From Ruminococcus flavefaciens (GTDB taxonomy: Bacteria > Bacillota > Clostridia > Oscillospirales > Ruminococcaceae): 14,622 bases of DNA. Under the pieces are notes generated by a model. That model was not told the origin of the DNA. It did not search any database and saw only the letters and a program-made list of their open reading frames with translations. Shown one piece after another: positions 1-6,839 of this stretch (its first letter is position 1; each line of letters opens with the position of its first letter). A program made the translations under genes and the position numbers. The DNA is taken from positions 1 to 14,622 of the forward strand of contig DEBW01000091.1 in NCBI GenBank assembly GCA_002348905.1. Direction: 5' to 3'.

Positions 1-651
1 GTTAGAAAAATCCAGACAAATATTATAGTTAATGTCTCCGGATCATGTATTGATGATTATGTGCAGACAGCCGGCATTATCAATACTCTTGATGACATAC
101 CGGCCATTGAGCTCAATATCTCCTGTCCTAATGTAAAGCAGGGCGGAGCTGCTTTCGGTACAAGCTGCGAAATGGCTGCTGAGGTAACAAGAAAGGTACG
201 TAACGCTACAAAGAAGCCTCTTGTTGTAAAGCTTTCACCAAATGTAACAAGCATCGCTGAGATCGCAAAATCAGTTGAAGCTGCCGGAGCTGATGCAGTA
301 TCCCTTATAAATACTCTCCTCGGCATGAGAATTGACATAAATACACGCCGTCCGATACTCCGCAACAACGTTGGCGGTATGAGCGGTCCGGCTGTATTCT
401 CTATAGCTGTCCGCATGGTATGGCAGGTTGCTAACGCTGTTGATATCCCTGTTATCGGTATGGGCGGAGTTTCATCCGGCAGAGATGCTATCGAGCTTAT
501 GATGGCTGGTGCAAGTGCTGTACAGGTAGGTGCAGCTATATTCACTGATCCTTATGCTCCTGTACGTATCGTTGAGGAAATGAATGAATTCCTCGACAGC
601 AAGGGCATTGCTTCCGTAAAGGATATCATCGGCACTGTTCAGCCGTGGTAA
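1..651 (+). CDS. pyrD: Dihydroorotate dehydrogenase catalytic subunit (class 1B), 5' truncated by window edge
   Basis: The frame is open from base 1 and ends with TAA at 649-651, giving 216 residues of a protein that is normally about 300, so roughly the first 85-90 residues lie outside the window. The enzyme oxidises dihydroorotate to orotate in pyrimidine synthesis on an FMN-bearing TIM barrel. Visible motifs are ELNISCPNVK, whose Cys is the usual catalytic base of class 1 enzymes; KLSPNVT; the INTLLGM segment; and the FMN-phosphate part GMGGVSSGRDA followed by AVQVGAAIF. Class 1B enzymes work with an electron-transfer subunit, PyrK, often encoded just upstream; that is outside the window. 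The ruvX gene starts 13 nt after the stop, so the two are probably co-transcribed. Class 1B rather than 1A is inferred from overall resemblance. Confidence 0.95.
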   Translation, partial: VRKIQTNIIVNVSGSCIDDYVQTAGIINTLDDIPAIELNISCPNVKQGGAAFGTSCEMAAEVTRKVRNATKKPLVVKLSPNVTSIAEIAKSVEAAGADAVSLINTLLGMRIDINTRRPILRNNVGGMSGPAVFSIAVRMVWQVANAVDIPVIGMGGVSSGRDAIELMMAGASAVQVGAAIFTDPYAPVRIVEEMNEFLDSKGIASVKDIIGTVQPW

Positions 652-664
652 GAAAGGCTGAATT

Positions 665-1093
665 ATGATAATAATGTCCGTAGACTTCGGAGATTCCCGT
701 ACAGGTATCGCAGTATGCGGAAAAAGCGAGCTTATCGCTTCACCGGTAACTGTCATACAGGAAAAGGACTTCGATAAATGTATAGAAAAGACTGCTGAGC
801 TTGCCAAAGAACAGCGGGCTGAGGAAATAGTCGTAGGCTATCCTAAGAATATGAACGGCACGATAGGGGAGCGCTGCGAAAAATGCCAGCTCTTTGCTGA
901 AAAGCTTGAAGCAATGACCGGTATCCCTACAAAGCTCTGGGACGAGCGCTGCACAACAGTTTCGGCTCACAATTACCTCAATGATACCAATACACGAGGC
1001 AAAAAGCGCAAAGCTGTCGTAGATGCTGTAGCTGCTGTGATAATACTTGAAAGCTACCTTGGCTACCGTAAAAATAATCAGGGGCAGATATAA
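665..1093 (+). CDS. ruvX: Holliday-junction resolvase-like / pre-16S rRNA nuclease RuvX (YqgF family)
   Basis: This 142-residue protein has the usual length and RNase H-like layout of the family. Motifs in order are SVDFGDSRTGIAV near the N-terminus with the first catalytic Asp, IVVGYPKNMNGT, LWDERCTT with the acidic residue of the second motif, and DAVAAVIILESYL at the C-terminus with the last catalytic Asp. Family members are linked both to resolving recombination intermediates and to 5' maturation of 16S rRNA. An AGAAAGG-like ribosome site lies just before the ATG. There is a second in-frame ATG three codons in, and I kept the first. It probably shares a transcript with pyrD and is followed at once by an inverted repeat. 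Confidence 0.93.
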   Translation: MIIMSVDFGDSRTGIAVCGKSELIASPVTVIQEKDFDKCIEKTAELAKEQRAEEIVVGYPKNMNGTIGERCEKCQLFAEKLEAMTGIPTKLWDERCTTVSAHNYLNDTNTRGKKRKAVVDAVAAVIILESYLGYRKNNQGQI

Positions 1094-1102
1094 CTGCCCC
1101 TG
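1079..1102. terminator. Inverted repeat at the end of ruvX, possible two-way terminator
   Basis: A 9-bp perfect stem (CAGGGGCAG / CTGCCCCTG, 1079-1087 and 1094-1102) has a 6-nt loop and spans the ruvX stop codon. No U-run follows on the plus strand. On the minus strand the stem is followed by a T-rich stretch, so it may serve better as the end of the leftward gene at 1108-1284. Confidence 0.55.
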
Positions 1103-1107
1103 TGATA

Positions 1108-1284
1108 TCACGCAGTGAATACAGACGTAATGTCCTGAATGAGACTTTCAGCTGCCTTCATCGTTCTTGCTGCATCACGCTTTAAACTGTGTTTTTTCAT
1201 CGGACTTGCAGATGTGAACGCATAACACGCAAGACCTACCGCAGCTCCGGCAGTCATGCCCTTTATCAATGACTTTATATCCAT
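1108..1284 (-). CDS. Small 58-residue protein with one hydrophobic helix, function unknown
   Basis: The ATG at 1284 is preceded on the minus strand by GGAGAAAGATC, a good ribosome site, and this decides the start; a longer reading of the frame from upstream has no such support. The product has a Gly/Ala-rich hydrophobic stretch at about residues 8-26 (MTAGAAVGLACYAFTSA), then a basic patch and an amphipathic helix to the C-terminus. The layout resembles small YtxH-like membrane-associated proteins common in clostridia, but I cannot place it in a named family. It lies head to head with trmL and ends 6 nt from the hairpin at 1079-1102. No confident promoter was found for it. Confidence 0.7.
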   Translation of the reverse strand: MDIKSLIKGMTAGAAVGLACYAFTSASPMKKHSLKRDAARTMKAAESLIQDITSVFTA

Positions 1285-1306
1285 GATCTTTCTCCGTTCT
1301 GAAATA

Positions 1307-1335
1307 TTGACTGTCTTTGCAGCCTGTACTATTAT
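1307..1335 (+). promoter_or_regulatory. Sigma-A promoter for trmL-degV
   Basis: TTGACT (1307-1312) and TATTAT (1330-1335) are separated by exactly 17 bp. They lie about 37 bp before the trmL start. Confidence 0.75.
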
Positions 1336-1371
1336 CTGAAAGATCAAATAATTTATTCGTGAGGAACGAAA

Positions 1372-1869
1372 ATGCATGAACTTAACATTGTCCTTGTAGA
1401 ACCTCAGATACCGCAGAATACCGGAAATATCTCCCGTACCTGTGCTGTTACCGGTGCTAAACTGCATTTGGTGCGTCCGCTCGGCTTTGAAGTCAGCGAC
1501 AAGCATCTGAAACGTGCTGGTCTTGACTACTGGGATAAGCTTGACATTACTTATTATGACAGCCTTGACGATTTTTTTGAAAAAAATCCTGACGGAAAAT
1601 TCTTCTATTTCACTACAAAGGGACGTACTGTCCACAGTGATGCAGAATATCCGGACAACTGCTATCTTGTCTTTGGCAGAGAGGATAAGGGACTTCCGGA
1701 AGAACTTCTCTATAAAAACCCTGACAGATGTCTGCGTATACCTATGCGAAACGAGCTCAGAAGCCTTAATTTATCAAATTCAGTAGCAATAGCAGTTTAT
1801 GAGACTTTACGTCAATGGGATTATCCTGACCTTTCCCGTGAAGGAAAGCTGACAAAATATATTTGGTAA
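1372..1869 (+). CDS. trmL: tRNA (cytidine/uridine-34 2'-O)-methyltransferase, SPOUT family
   Basis: The 165-residue protein matches the usual size of TrmL/YibK/CspR. The family uses S-adenosylmethionine to methylate the ribose of the wobble base of certain leucine tRNAs, and acts as a dimer with a knotted C-terminal fold. Motifs are VEPQIPQNTGNISRTC near the N-terminus (SPOUT motif 1 with its conserved Asn and Arg), then LVFGREDKGLPEELL and IPMRNELRSLNLSNSVAIA, which form the trefoil knot and cofactor site. GAGGAACGAAA before the ATG gives the ribosome site, and a consensus promoter lies upstream. The DegV gene starts 13 nt after the stop. Confidence 0.95.
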   Translation: MHELNIVLVEPQIPQNTGNISRTCAVTGAKLHLVRPLGFEVSDKHLKRAGLDYWDKLDITYYDSLDDFFEKNPDGKFFYFTTKGRTVHSDAEYPDNCYLVFGREDKGLPEELLYKNPDRCLRIPMRNELRSLNLSNSVAIAVYETLRQWDYPDLSREGKLTKYIW

Positions 1870-1882
1870 AGGAGACGCTATC

Positions 1883-2755
1883 ATGCAGAAAATAATGATA
1901 ATTACTGACAGCGGATGCGACCTCACTAAAGAGACCATCGCTGAGCTTGGAATAACAGTTTTACCTTTCGAGATAACTCTCGGAGGAAAAAGCTATAAGG
2001 AGATATACGATATCTCTACAGAGGAGTTCTATGACCTTCTCTCACAGACAGAGGAAGTACCTAAGCACTCTCAGATATCTCCGGTAACTTTTACCGATAA
2101 GTTTGAAGAACTTTATAAGAACGGCTATACTGACGTTATCTGTGTTACGATAAACAGTCAGGGTTCAGGTACTTTCAACAATTCTATCATTGCTAAAAAT
2201 GATTTCTACACTTCAAATCCGGAAGCGGAAGAAAAAATGCATATTTACAACGTTGATTCAAAGGCATATTCTATTTTTTACGGATATCCGGTAATGAAGG
2301 CTGCAAAGAAGATAAAGAAAGGCGCTGCTGCTGAAGAAATAGTTGCTTATCTTGAGGACTGGTTCGACGTATGTGCAATGTACGCTGTACCGATAACGCT
2401 TAAATATGCAAGACGTTCAGGACGTATATCCGCTGCTAAGGCGTTTGCAGGCGAACTTCTCGGTTTCAAGCCAATTATAGAATTCGCTGACAATACCACA
2501 AACAACGTAGAAAAGATACGTGGTGAAAAGAATATCGTTCCTAAACTTGTAGAATGTGTTGAGAAGCGCATGACTCCTCAGACTCCTTACATTATGATCT
2601 GCGGTAAGGACGATTCTTATGCAAAGGAAGTTGAAAAAGAACTCATAAAGCGTACCGGACGCAAGGCTGAAATGACCGCTCATATCGGCGGCGTTGTTAC
2701 CTCAAATATAGGTCCTGACCTTGTTGCTGTACTCGTAAGAAGAAAAAATAAGTAA
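1883..2755 (+). CDS. DegV family fatty-acid-binding protein (FakB-like)
   Basis: The 290-residue length is typical. The N-terminal ITDSGCDLTKE corresponds to the family's TDSxxDL motif, VTINSQGSGTFNNS to the Ser-rich fatty-acid carboxylate-binding loop, and KYARRSGRISAAKA to the conserved GRIS region. Some DegV proteins (FakB) present fatty acids to the kinase FakA for exogenous lipid use; no fakA is in view, so the substrate and partner are inferred from the family only. AAGGAG lies 9 nt before the ATG. The gene is the last of the rightward trmL unit and is followed directly by a strong terminator. Confidence 0.92.
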   Translation: MQKIMIITDSGCDLTKETIAELGITVLPFEITLGGKSYKEIYDISTEEFYDLLSQTEEVPKHSQISPVTFTDKFEELYKNGYTDVICVTINSQGSGTFNNSIIAKNDFYTSNPEAEEKMHIYNVDSKAYSIFYGYPVMKAAKKIKKGAAAEEIVAYLEDWFDVCAMYAVPITLKYARRSGRISAAKAFAGELLGFKPIIEFADNTTNNVEKIRGEKNIVPKLVECVEKRMTPQTPYIMICGKDDSYAKEVEKELIKRTGRKAEMTAHIGGVVTSNIGPDLVAVLVRRKNK

Positions 2756-2761
2756 AATTTT

Positions 2762-2791
2762 AGCCGGTATCAGAACGATACCGGCTTTTTT
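2762..2791 (+). terminator. Rho-independent terminator after degV
   Basis: A 10-bp perfect stem (AGCCGGTATC / GATACCGGCT, 2762-2771 and 2777-2786) with a 5-nt loop is followed by a T-run ending at 2791. On the minus strand it is followed by TAAAATTTT, so it may also end the MATE gene, whose stop codon overlaps it. Confidence 0.9.
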
Positions 2792-4158
2792 CACGTTATT
2801 GCAGCTTTGTTATTTTTGCTCATATGTCCGAGCATAATGAAGAATACGACAACTTCGATAAGGAATGTGACGCTCCATGAGATAGTGTAGGAGAAGTAAA
2901 GCACCGGCAAGGTGTGGTATGCCGGTATCTGGAATACCGTATATATCCATACTATTCTGAATCCGCACACACCGGCAACAGTTATTATCATCGGAGCAAT
3001 ACTGCTTCCGATACCTCGCAGCATACCAGTCGCAACATCCATTATTCCACACAGGAAATAGGGGAGACATATGTACATAAGTCTTATTATGCCGTACTTT
3101 ACTGCTTCCTTGGAATCGGTAATATATATTGAAAGCAAAGGCTTTGAAAGCAATACTGCTGTTCCTCCGAGTACAACGCCTATTCCGAAAGCAAGTCCAA
3201 GGCATATAAGAAGTATTTTCTTTATGCGGTCAAATTTGCCTGCACCGTGATTCTGACCGGCAAAATTCAGAGCAGTCTGACTTACCGAGTTCATTGATAT
3301 GTACACGAAGCCCTCGATATTCTGAGCTGCGGCATTTCCTGACATTACTACAGAACCGAATGAATTGACAGAGGACTGTATTATAACGTTTGATATCGAA
3401 AAAAGCGAACCCTGAATACCTGCCGGAAAACCTATCTGCATTATCCTTAAAAGCTGTCTTTTGTAGATGTGAAGCTCTTTAAGCTTTAATTTGCAGGCAT
3501 CTTCACGCTTCATCAGCGCCATGATTATAAGACCTGCTGACACCAGCTGAGATAAACTTGTAGCCAATGCAACTCCAGCAACATCCATTCTGAAAAGAAT
3601 TACGAATATAAGATTAAGCAAAACATTTACTACTCCGGCAATAGTGAGATATAACAGGGGAGAGTGAGTGTCCCCTGCTGCTCTTAGTATAGCAGCGCCG
3701 AAGTTATAAAGTATACTTGCTATCATTCCGCTGAAGTATATTCTCATATACGTTGCAGAAAGTCCGATAACATCCTCCGGAGTTCCCATTAATTCAAGAA
3801 TCTTTCCTGCACCTGCGATTCCTATGGCCGAGAGTACAGCTCCGCATATAACAGCAAGCGGTATGGCTGTATGTACAGTACGTCTTACATCTTCGTCACG
3901 GTTTGCGCCTATTCCGTGAGCTACAGCAACGCCTGCGCCCACTGAAAGTCCTATAAAAAGGTTTACCAGCAGATTTATTACAGCGCCGCAGGCTCCGACG
4001 GCTGCAACCGATACGCTTCCGCAGAACCGCCCGACAACAACAAGGTCGGCAGCATTGAACAAAAGCTGTAATACACCCGTCATTATCACAGGTATCGTAT
4101 AAACTATGATATTGCTTAAAAGCGGACCTTCCGTCAGATCCGCAGTCTTATTTTGCAT
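2791..4158 (-). CDS. MATE family multidrug efflux transporter
   Basis: The 455-residue polytopic protein has about 12 hydrophobic segments in two similar halves, as in MatE-domain exporters that expel drugs or metabolites in exchange for Na+ or H+. Typical pieces are the N-terminal TEGPLLSNIIVYTIPVI, LLFNAADLVVVGRFCG and AALQ/GAAILRAAGD-type loops, and the second-half NVIIQSSVNSFGSVVMSGNAAA and ATGMLRGIGSSIAPMI. The ATG at 4158 follows a GAGGGATC-type ribosome site and a consensus leftward promoter. The substrate cannot be told from the sequence. The closest description is the NorM/DinF-like branch common in Firmicutes. Confidence 0.92.
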   Translation of the reverse strand: MQNKTADLTEGPLLSNIIVYTIPVIMTGVLQLLFNAADLVVVGRFCGSVSVAAVGACGAVINLLVNLFIGLSVGAGVAVAHGIGANRDEDVRRTVHTAIPLAVICGAVLSAIGIAGAGKILELMGTPEDVIGLSATYMRIYFSGMIASILYNFGAAILRAAGDTHSPLLYLTIAGVVNVLLNLIFVILFRMDVAGVALATSLSQLVSAGLIIMALMKREDACKLKLKELHIYKRQLLRIMQIGFPAGIQGSLFSISNVIIQSSVNSFGSVVMSGNAAAQNIEGFVYISMNSVSQTALNFAGQNHGAGKFDRIKKILLICLGLAFGIGVVLGGTAVLLSKPLLSIYITDSKEAVKYGIIRLMYICLPYFLCGIMDVATGMLRGIGSSIAPMIITVAGVCGFRIVWIYTVFQIPAYHTLPVLYFSYTISWSVTFLIEVVVFFIMLGHMSKNNKAAIT

Positions 4159-4190
4159 ATGATCCCTCTTCCAAAATTGATAACTTATAT

Positions 4191-4219
4191 ATTATATTCT
4201 TCTTGATTCGATTTGTCAA
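4191..4219 (-). promoter_or_regulatory. Promoter of the MATE gene
   Basis: Read on the minus strand this is TTGACA (4219-4214), a 17-bp spacer, then TATAAT (4196-4191), a perfect sigma-A match. It is divergent from the promoter at 4272-4300. Confidence 0.85.
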
Positions 4220-4271
4220 GAGACAAAATAAAGACCAAATGTGAAAAATTGAAAAAAATTTCAAATAACTA

Positions 4272-4300
4272 TGGACAAAGCAGGAAAAATGTAGTATAAT
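4272..4300 (+). promoter_or_regulatory. Promoter of the lipoprotein gene
   Basis: TGGACA (4272-4277), a 17-bp spacer and TATAAT (4295-4300) make a near-perfect sigma-A promoter. It lies about 44 bp before the lipoprotein start. Confidence 0.85.
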
Positions 4301-4343
4301 ATTCAAGTATATGAAATTTTTACATAAACCGGAGGCTTTTAAA

Positions 4344-5627
4344 ATGATAAACTTTAAAAAACTTGCCGCAGCTGCTGTTTCAGTAACTCTTTCTGCTACA
4401 TTGTTCGGATGCAGTACACCGGCTATAGGCAGCAATACAAAAAGTGCGCTTACTGTTGACGGTTACGATGTTCCGGCAGGACTCTTTATTTATTATACAT
4501 TACAGGGCTACAGCGAAGCTGCTGCAAAGCTTCAGACAGGCAGCGATTCCCTTAAACCTGATGACGTAAAGGGCAAGCAGATAGGTTCTGATGATGCTAC
4601 AGAATGGATACAGAACAAGGCTACTGAATACTGCGTTGATTTTGTTTCTATCATGCGTGAGTTTGAGGCAATAAACGGCGAACTTTCAGCCGAAGATAAG
4701 GAACAGGCTGCTCAGATGGCTGAGTATTACTATTCATCAGATGCTCGTCTTGAAGAAAACGGTGTCAGCCTTGATACTATGAAGCTCATGGCTGAAAACA
4801 GCTACAAGGAACAGGAAATATTCAAGCACTATTATGGCTTTGACGGCGAAAAAGGCTGCTCAGAGGAAGAACTCAAAGACTATTTCGATGATAATTTTGC
4901 AAGAGTTAAGTATGTTTCTATAAGTTTACTTGATTCAGAAGGCAATAAACTCAGCGACGATGAGCAGAGAACTCTCCGCAAAAAGGCTGAGGACTACGCT
5001 AAGCAGATAAACAGCAAGTCAAAGGAACTTGACAAGATGCTTGAAGTAGACGCTGTTCAGGAAGATTATACCAAGTATCAGGAGGAACAGGCTGCCGCTG
5101 CTGAAACAACTACATCTGCCCTTGCTCCGACTGTAAACGAGACTACAACCACAACTGTTGCTGAAACTACAACAACTACTGCAGAAGAAGGTACTACAAC
5201 TACCACAACTACTGATCCTTACGCAAACGAAGTGCTTATGCAGAAGAATACAACAACTACCAAGGCTGCTGATGCTGACACTGACACAGAAACAACTACA
5301 GCTGCTGCTGAAGATGTAACACAGAGCGATGATTATAAGTTCAAGGAGTTCCTTTTCAATGATATCAAGAAGGATACAGCTACAGTTTACGACTACAACG
5401 AAGATACTATATACGTTGTTATCCGTGGCGACCTTCGTGAGCGTATGACTGAGGACGGCTACTGGACTGAGAATTATATCCAGAATCTCCAGTCTATGAG
5501 ATACTACGAAGACTTTACAAAGTTCCTCGACGATAAGGCTAAGTCTCTTGATTACAACAAGAATAGTGCAGCTTACAGAAGATACGATCCATTCAAGCTC
5601 AAGCTTGAAGATGAAAAAAATAAATAA
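4344..5627 (+). CDS. PrsA/SurA-like lipoprotein chaperone with a Thr-rich linker, parvulin domain apparently missing
   Basis: GGAGG at 4331-4335 points to the ATG at 4344 rather than an in-frame ATG 33 bases upstream, giving 427 residues. The N-terminus is a lipoprotein signal: K5-K6, a hydrophobic stretch, then the lipobox LFGC with the lipid-bearing Cys at 23. The N-terminal part (LTVDGYDVPAGLFIYYT..., then charged helices to FDDNFARVKYVSISL) resembles the SurA-N/PrsA chaperone domain that helps exported proteins fold outside the membrane. Where a parvulin prolyl isomerase core is expected, residues about 250-330 are instead Thr/Ala/Glu-rich with several runs of four to seven Thr. The end (DTIYVVIRGDLRE and following helices) again looks like the closing part of a PrsA-type protein. 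I infer a chaperone without isomerase activity. It is a single-gene unit with its own promoter and terminator. Confidence 0.75.
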   Translation: MINFKKLAAAAVSVTLSATLFGCSTPAIGSNTKSALTVDGYDVPAGLFIYYTLQGYSEAAAKLQTGSDSLKPDDVKGKQIGSDDATEWIQNKATEYCVDFVSIMREFEAINGELSAEDKEQAAQMAEYYYSSDARLEENGVSLDTMKLMAENSYKEQEIFKHYYGFDGEKGCSEEELKDYFDDNFARVKYVSISLLDSEGNKLSDDEQRTLRKKAEDYAKQINSKSKELDKMLEVDAVQEDYTKYQEEQAAAAETTTSALAPTVNETTTTTVAETTTTTAEEGTTTTTTTDPYANEVLMQKNTTTTKAADADTDTETTTAAAEDVTQSDDYKFKEFLFNDIKKDTATVYDYNEDTIYVVIRGDLRERMTEDGYWTENYIQNLQSMRYYEDFTKFLDDKAKSLDYNKNSAAYRRYDPFKLKLEDEKNK

Positions 5628-5632
5628 GTTTT

Positions 5633-5663
5633 TGAGCCTGAGGTCATCTCAGGCTCATTTTTT
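5633..5663 (+). terminator. Terminator after the lipoprotein gene
   Basis: A 10-bp perfect stem (TGAGCCTGAG / CTCAGGCTCA, 5633-5642 and 5648-5657) with a 5-nt loop is followed by six T. Confidence 0.93.
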
Positions 5664-5690
5664 ACCAGTATCTTTGCCATTATTTTTGCA

Positions 5691-5719
5691 TTGAAATCAC
5701 ACTCACAGTAAGCTATAAT
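5691..5719 (+). promoter_or_regulatory. Promoter of the 21-residue Cys-rich peptide
   Basis: TTGAAA (5691-5696), a 17-bp spacer and TATAAT (5714-5719). It lies about 44 bp before the small open frame at 5763. Confidence 0.8.
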
Positions 5720-5762
5720 AGAATTATCCCAAACGGGAAATCAATTATGGAGGTATTGATTT

Positions 5763-5828
5763 ATGTGCTGCAAGAACATATGGAATCTGCTTCGTGAGCT
5801 CATGAAGTGCTGCGGCAGTTGCTGCTGA
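5763..5828 (+). CDS. 21-residue peptide with three Cys-Cys pairs, function unknown
   Basis: ATG at 5763 follows GGAGG (5749-5753) at a 9-nt spacing and ends in TGA at 5826-5828. The peptide starts MCCKNIWNLLRELMK and ends CCGSCC, so six of 21 residues are Cys, placed as pairs at 2-3, 16-17 and 20-21 around a short amphipathic helix (NIWNLLRELMK). A sigma-A promoter lies upstream and a strong terminator starts 8 nt after the stop, so it forms a complete transcription unit of about 150 nt. No signal peptide or leader/protease site is evident. Possible roles are metal or redox binding, a membrane-active peptide, or a dual-function RNA. I do not recognise it as a named family. That it is translated is inferred from the promoter, ribosome site, frame and terminator together. 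Confidence 0.65.
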   Translation: MCCKNIWNLLRELMKCCGSCC

Positions 5829-5835
5829 TTACATT

Positions 5836-5876
5836 TAAGGACGGTTTTGTATGACCGTCCTTATTTTATTTTTTGC
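5836..5876 (+). terminator. Terminator after the Cys-rich peptide
   Basis: A 10-bp stem (TAAGGACGGT / ACCGTCCTTA, 5836-5845 and 5854-5863) with an 8-nt loop is followed by a T-rich tail (TTTTATTTTTT). Confidence 0.9.
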
Positions 5877-6016
5877 TTGCATATCATTGAAAAAAATGAT
5901 ATTATAGAAGAGGAGAAGCTACACACAAAGTTGCACCAAATGAAAGTTAGATAGCACCTCTGCCGGAGCTGCTCCGGAGATATAAAAAAGCCACTGTTAA
6001 AAAATACAGTGGCTTT
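5877..6016 (+). ncRNA. Possible small RNA or gene remnant between two terminators
   Basis: No convincing gene lies between the terminator at 5836-5876 and the coiled-coil gene. TTGCAT (5877-5882), a 17-bp spacer and TATTAT (5900-5905) could be a weak promoter; the same bases form an 8-bp inverted repeat (5881-5888 / 5895-5902). Downstream are an AGAGG/CCTCT pairing (5909-5913 / 5957-5961), a CCGGAG/CTCCGG hairpin (5963-5968 / 5972-5977) and the terminator hairpin at 5987-6016. A ribosome-site-like AGAGGAGAA at 5909-5917 leads to no open frame longer than a few codons. It could equally be the decayed remains of a small gene. Confidence 0.3.
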
Positions 6017-6020
6017 ATTT
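5987..6020. terminator. Bidirectional terminator beside the coiled-coil gene
   Basis: An 11-bp perfect stem (AAAGCCACTGT / ACAGTGGCTTT, 5987-5997 and 6006-6016) has ATTTTT after it on the plus strand and TTTTTT after it on the minus strand. It sits 4 nt from the stop of the leftward gene at 6021. Confidence 0.88.
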
Positions 6021-6269
6021 TTATGCTATTAAGTGAGCTCGCTTTAGCTCCTGGGTAAGCTCATCGAGCTTTTCACCGTTGTAGTTCGCTGCCGATCTGG
6101 TAACCTCAGCGGATTCTTTCAGTTCCTCGATGTCATTCTTCATTGTATCAATGTCAGATTCAATTTTGCCAAGTCTGCTTTCTACGCTTCCAAGTCTTGT
6201 CTTAACGTCAGACATATCAGCTTGCATAGCTTTCATCATGGAAAGCATTTCCTTTTCAAATTCGTTCAT
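6021..6269 (-). CDS. 82-residue coiled-coil protein, function unknown
   Basis: GGAGG 8 nt upstream decides the ATG at 6269; a GTG nine bases further up would overlap that ribosome site. The product is mostly one long heptad-type coiled coil (about residues 8-60: repeated VKTRLGSVESRLGKIESDI-like blocks), followed by a shorter helix ending HLIA. It has no signal peptide, no membrane segment and no catalytic motif. Such short coiled-coil proteins occur widely in Firmicutes near phage or accessory genes. It is transcribed alone from a consensus promoter with its own terminator, and it is probably the last chromosomal gene before the phage-like element. Confidence 0.75.
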   Translation of the reverse strand: MNEFEKEMLSMMKAMQADMSDVKTRLGSVESRLGKIESDIDTMKNDIEELKESAEVTRSAANYNGEKLDELTQELKRAHLIA

Positions 6270-6295
6270 CGGTAACACCTCCGTTTCTTAATTCT

Positions 6296-6324
6296 ATTTT
6301 ACATCATCGAGCTGAGGTTGTCAA
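6296..6324 (-). promoter_or_regulatory. Promoter of the coiled-coil gene
   Basis: On the minus strand: TTGACA (6324-6319), a 17-bp spacer, TAAAAT (6301-6296). It is placed 27 bp before the start codon. Confidence 0.82.
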
Positions 6325-6335
6325 GTATTAATAAT

Positions 6336-6361
6336 GCCACGGATAGACCGTGGCTTTTTTT
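6336..6361 (+). terminator. Rightward terminator at the left edge of the element
   Basis: A 7-bp perfect stem (GCCACGG / CCGTGGC, 6336-6342 and 6348-6354) with a 5-nt loop is followed by seven T. No rightward gene ends here. The T-run overlaps the stop codon of the leftward 35-residue gene. It may shield the element from, or mark its junction with, chromosomal transcription. Confidence 0.75.
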
Positions 6362-6467
6362 AACGTCCTTTAGCAATTTTGTATGCAATAGCGGTAGCTA
6401 TTGTTGATACTAATGCAATTGTTGGATGTTGTGCAACATATATTATTGCATTTATTGCTGTTTCCAT
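6360..6467 (-). CDS. 35-residue hydrophobic peptide coupled to the repressor gene
   Basis: A near-perfect ribosome site (AGGAGGTGAT, 6480-6471 on the minus strand) sits before the ATG at 6467, and the gene starts 14 nt after the repressor stop, so the two are translationally linked. The product begins METAINAIIYVAQHP, continues with a hydrophobic, Ala/Ile-rich segment (about residues 15-29), and ends YKIAKGR with a basic tail, so it is probably a single membrane-spanning helix. Being co-expressed with a lysogeny-type repressor, it could protect the cell against superinfection or act as a small membrane toxin or regulator; that is inference from position. I recognise no family. Confidence 0.7.
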   Translation of the reverse strand: METAINAIIYVAQHPTIALVSTIATAIAYKIAKGR

Positions 6468-6481
6468 TATATCACCTCCTT

Positions 6482-6817
6482 TCATACTGAGTTAATAAGT
6501 ATATCCATTCTTTCAAGTATTCTTCCTTTTTCTCTTTCTGATAATTGATTCCATTTTTCAAGAACTTTTTTTTCGTCAATTTCTTGAATTATGCTTTTGG
6601 CACGTAATCCGTCTTTGTTGTTCGTTATTCCTGCTATGTAATCAATTGATACATCGTAGTATTCTGATAGTCTAACTGCTATCCATAGTGGTAGTTCTCT
6701 TTTTCCAGATTCATATAATTGATAATGCTGTTGTGTGTCATGTAGTACTTCTGCAATTTCCTTTTGTGTTTTATCTGCATCTTCTCTTAAGTCTTTTAAT
6801 CTTTTGTAATGGTACAT
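6482..6817 (-). CDS. Xre/Cro-CI type helix-turn-helix repressor
   Basis: This 111-residue protein has an N-terminal HTH domain (about residues 5-63: RLKDLREDADKTQKEIAEVL, then YQLYESGKRELPLWIAVRLS and YYDVSIDYIAGI), typical of phage and mobile-element repressors. A C-terminal helical part (about 75-110) probably serves dimerisation. AAGGAGG lies before the ATG at 6817. It is divergent from the rightward phage genes, with palindromic sites in the shared region, so it most likely represses the rightward promoter and controls its own. No cleavable LexA-like peptidase domain is present, so any induction would not be by RecA-driven self-cleavage. Confidence 0.92.
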   Translation of the reverse strand: MYHYKRLKDLREDADKTQKEIAEVLHDTQQHYQLYESGKRELPLWIAVRLSEYYDVSIDYIAGITNNKDGLRAKSIIQEIDEKKVLEKWNQLSEREKGRILERMDILINSV

Positions 6818-6839
6818 AATTCATTACCTCCTTTTTTGT

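Noticed and set aside
1372..1635. Upstream extension of the small leftward gene (1108-1284) into trmL
   Set aside because: The frame is open on the minus strand, but it covers trmL codons and the trmL promoter; the ATG at 1284 has its own ribosome site.
2810..3205. Leftward and rightward frames inside the MATE gene
   Set aside because: They are out-of-frame shadows of a clear transporter gene, without ribosome sites or recognisable domains.
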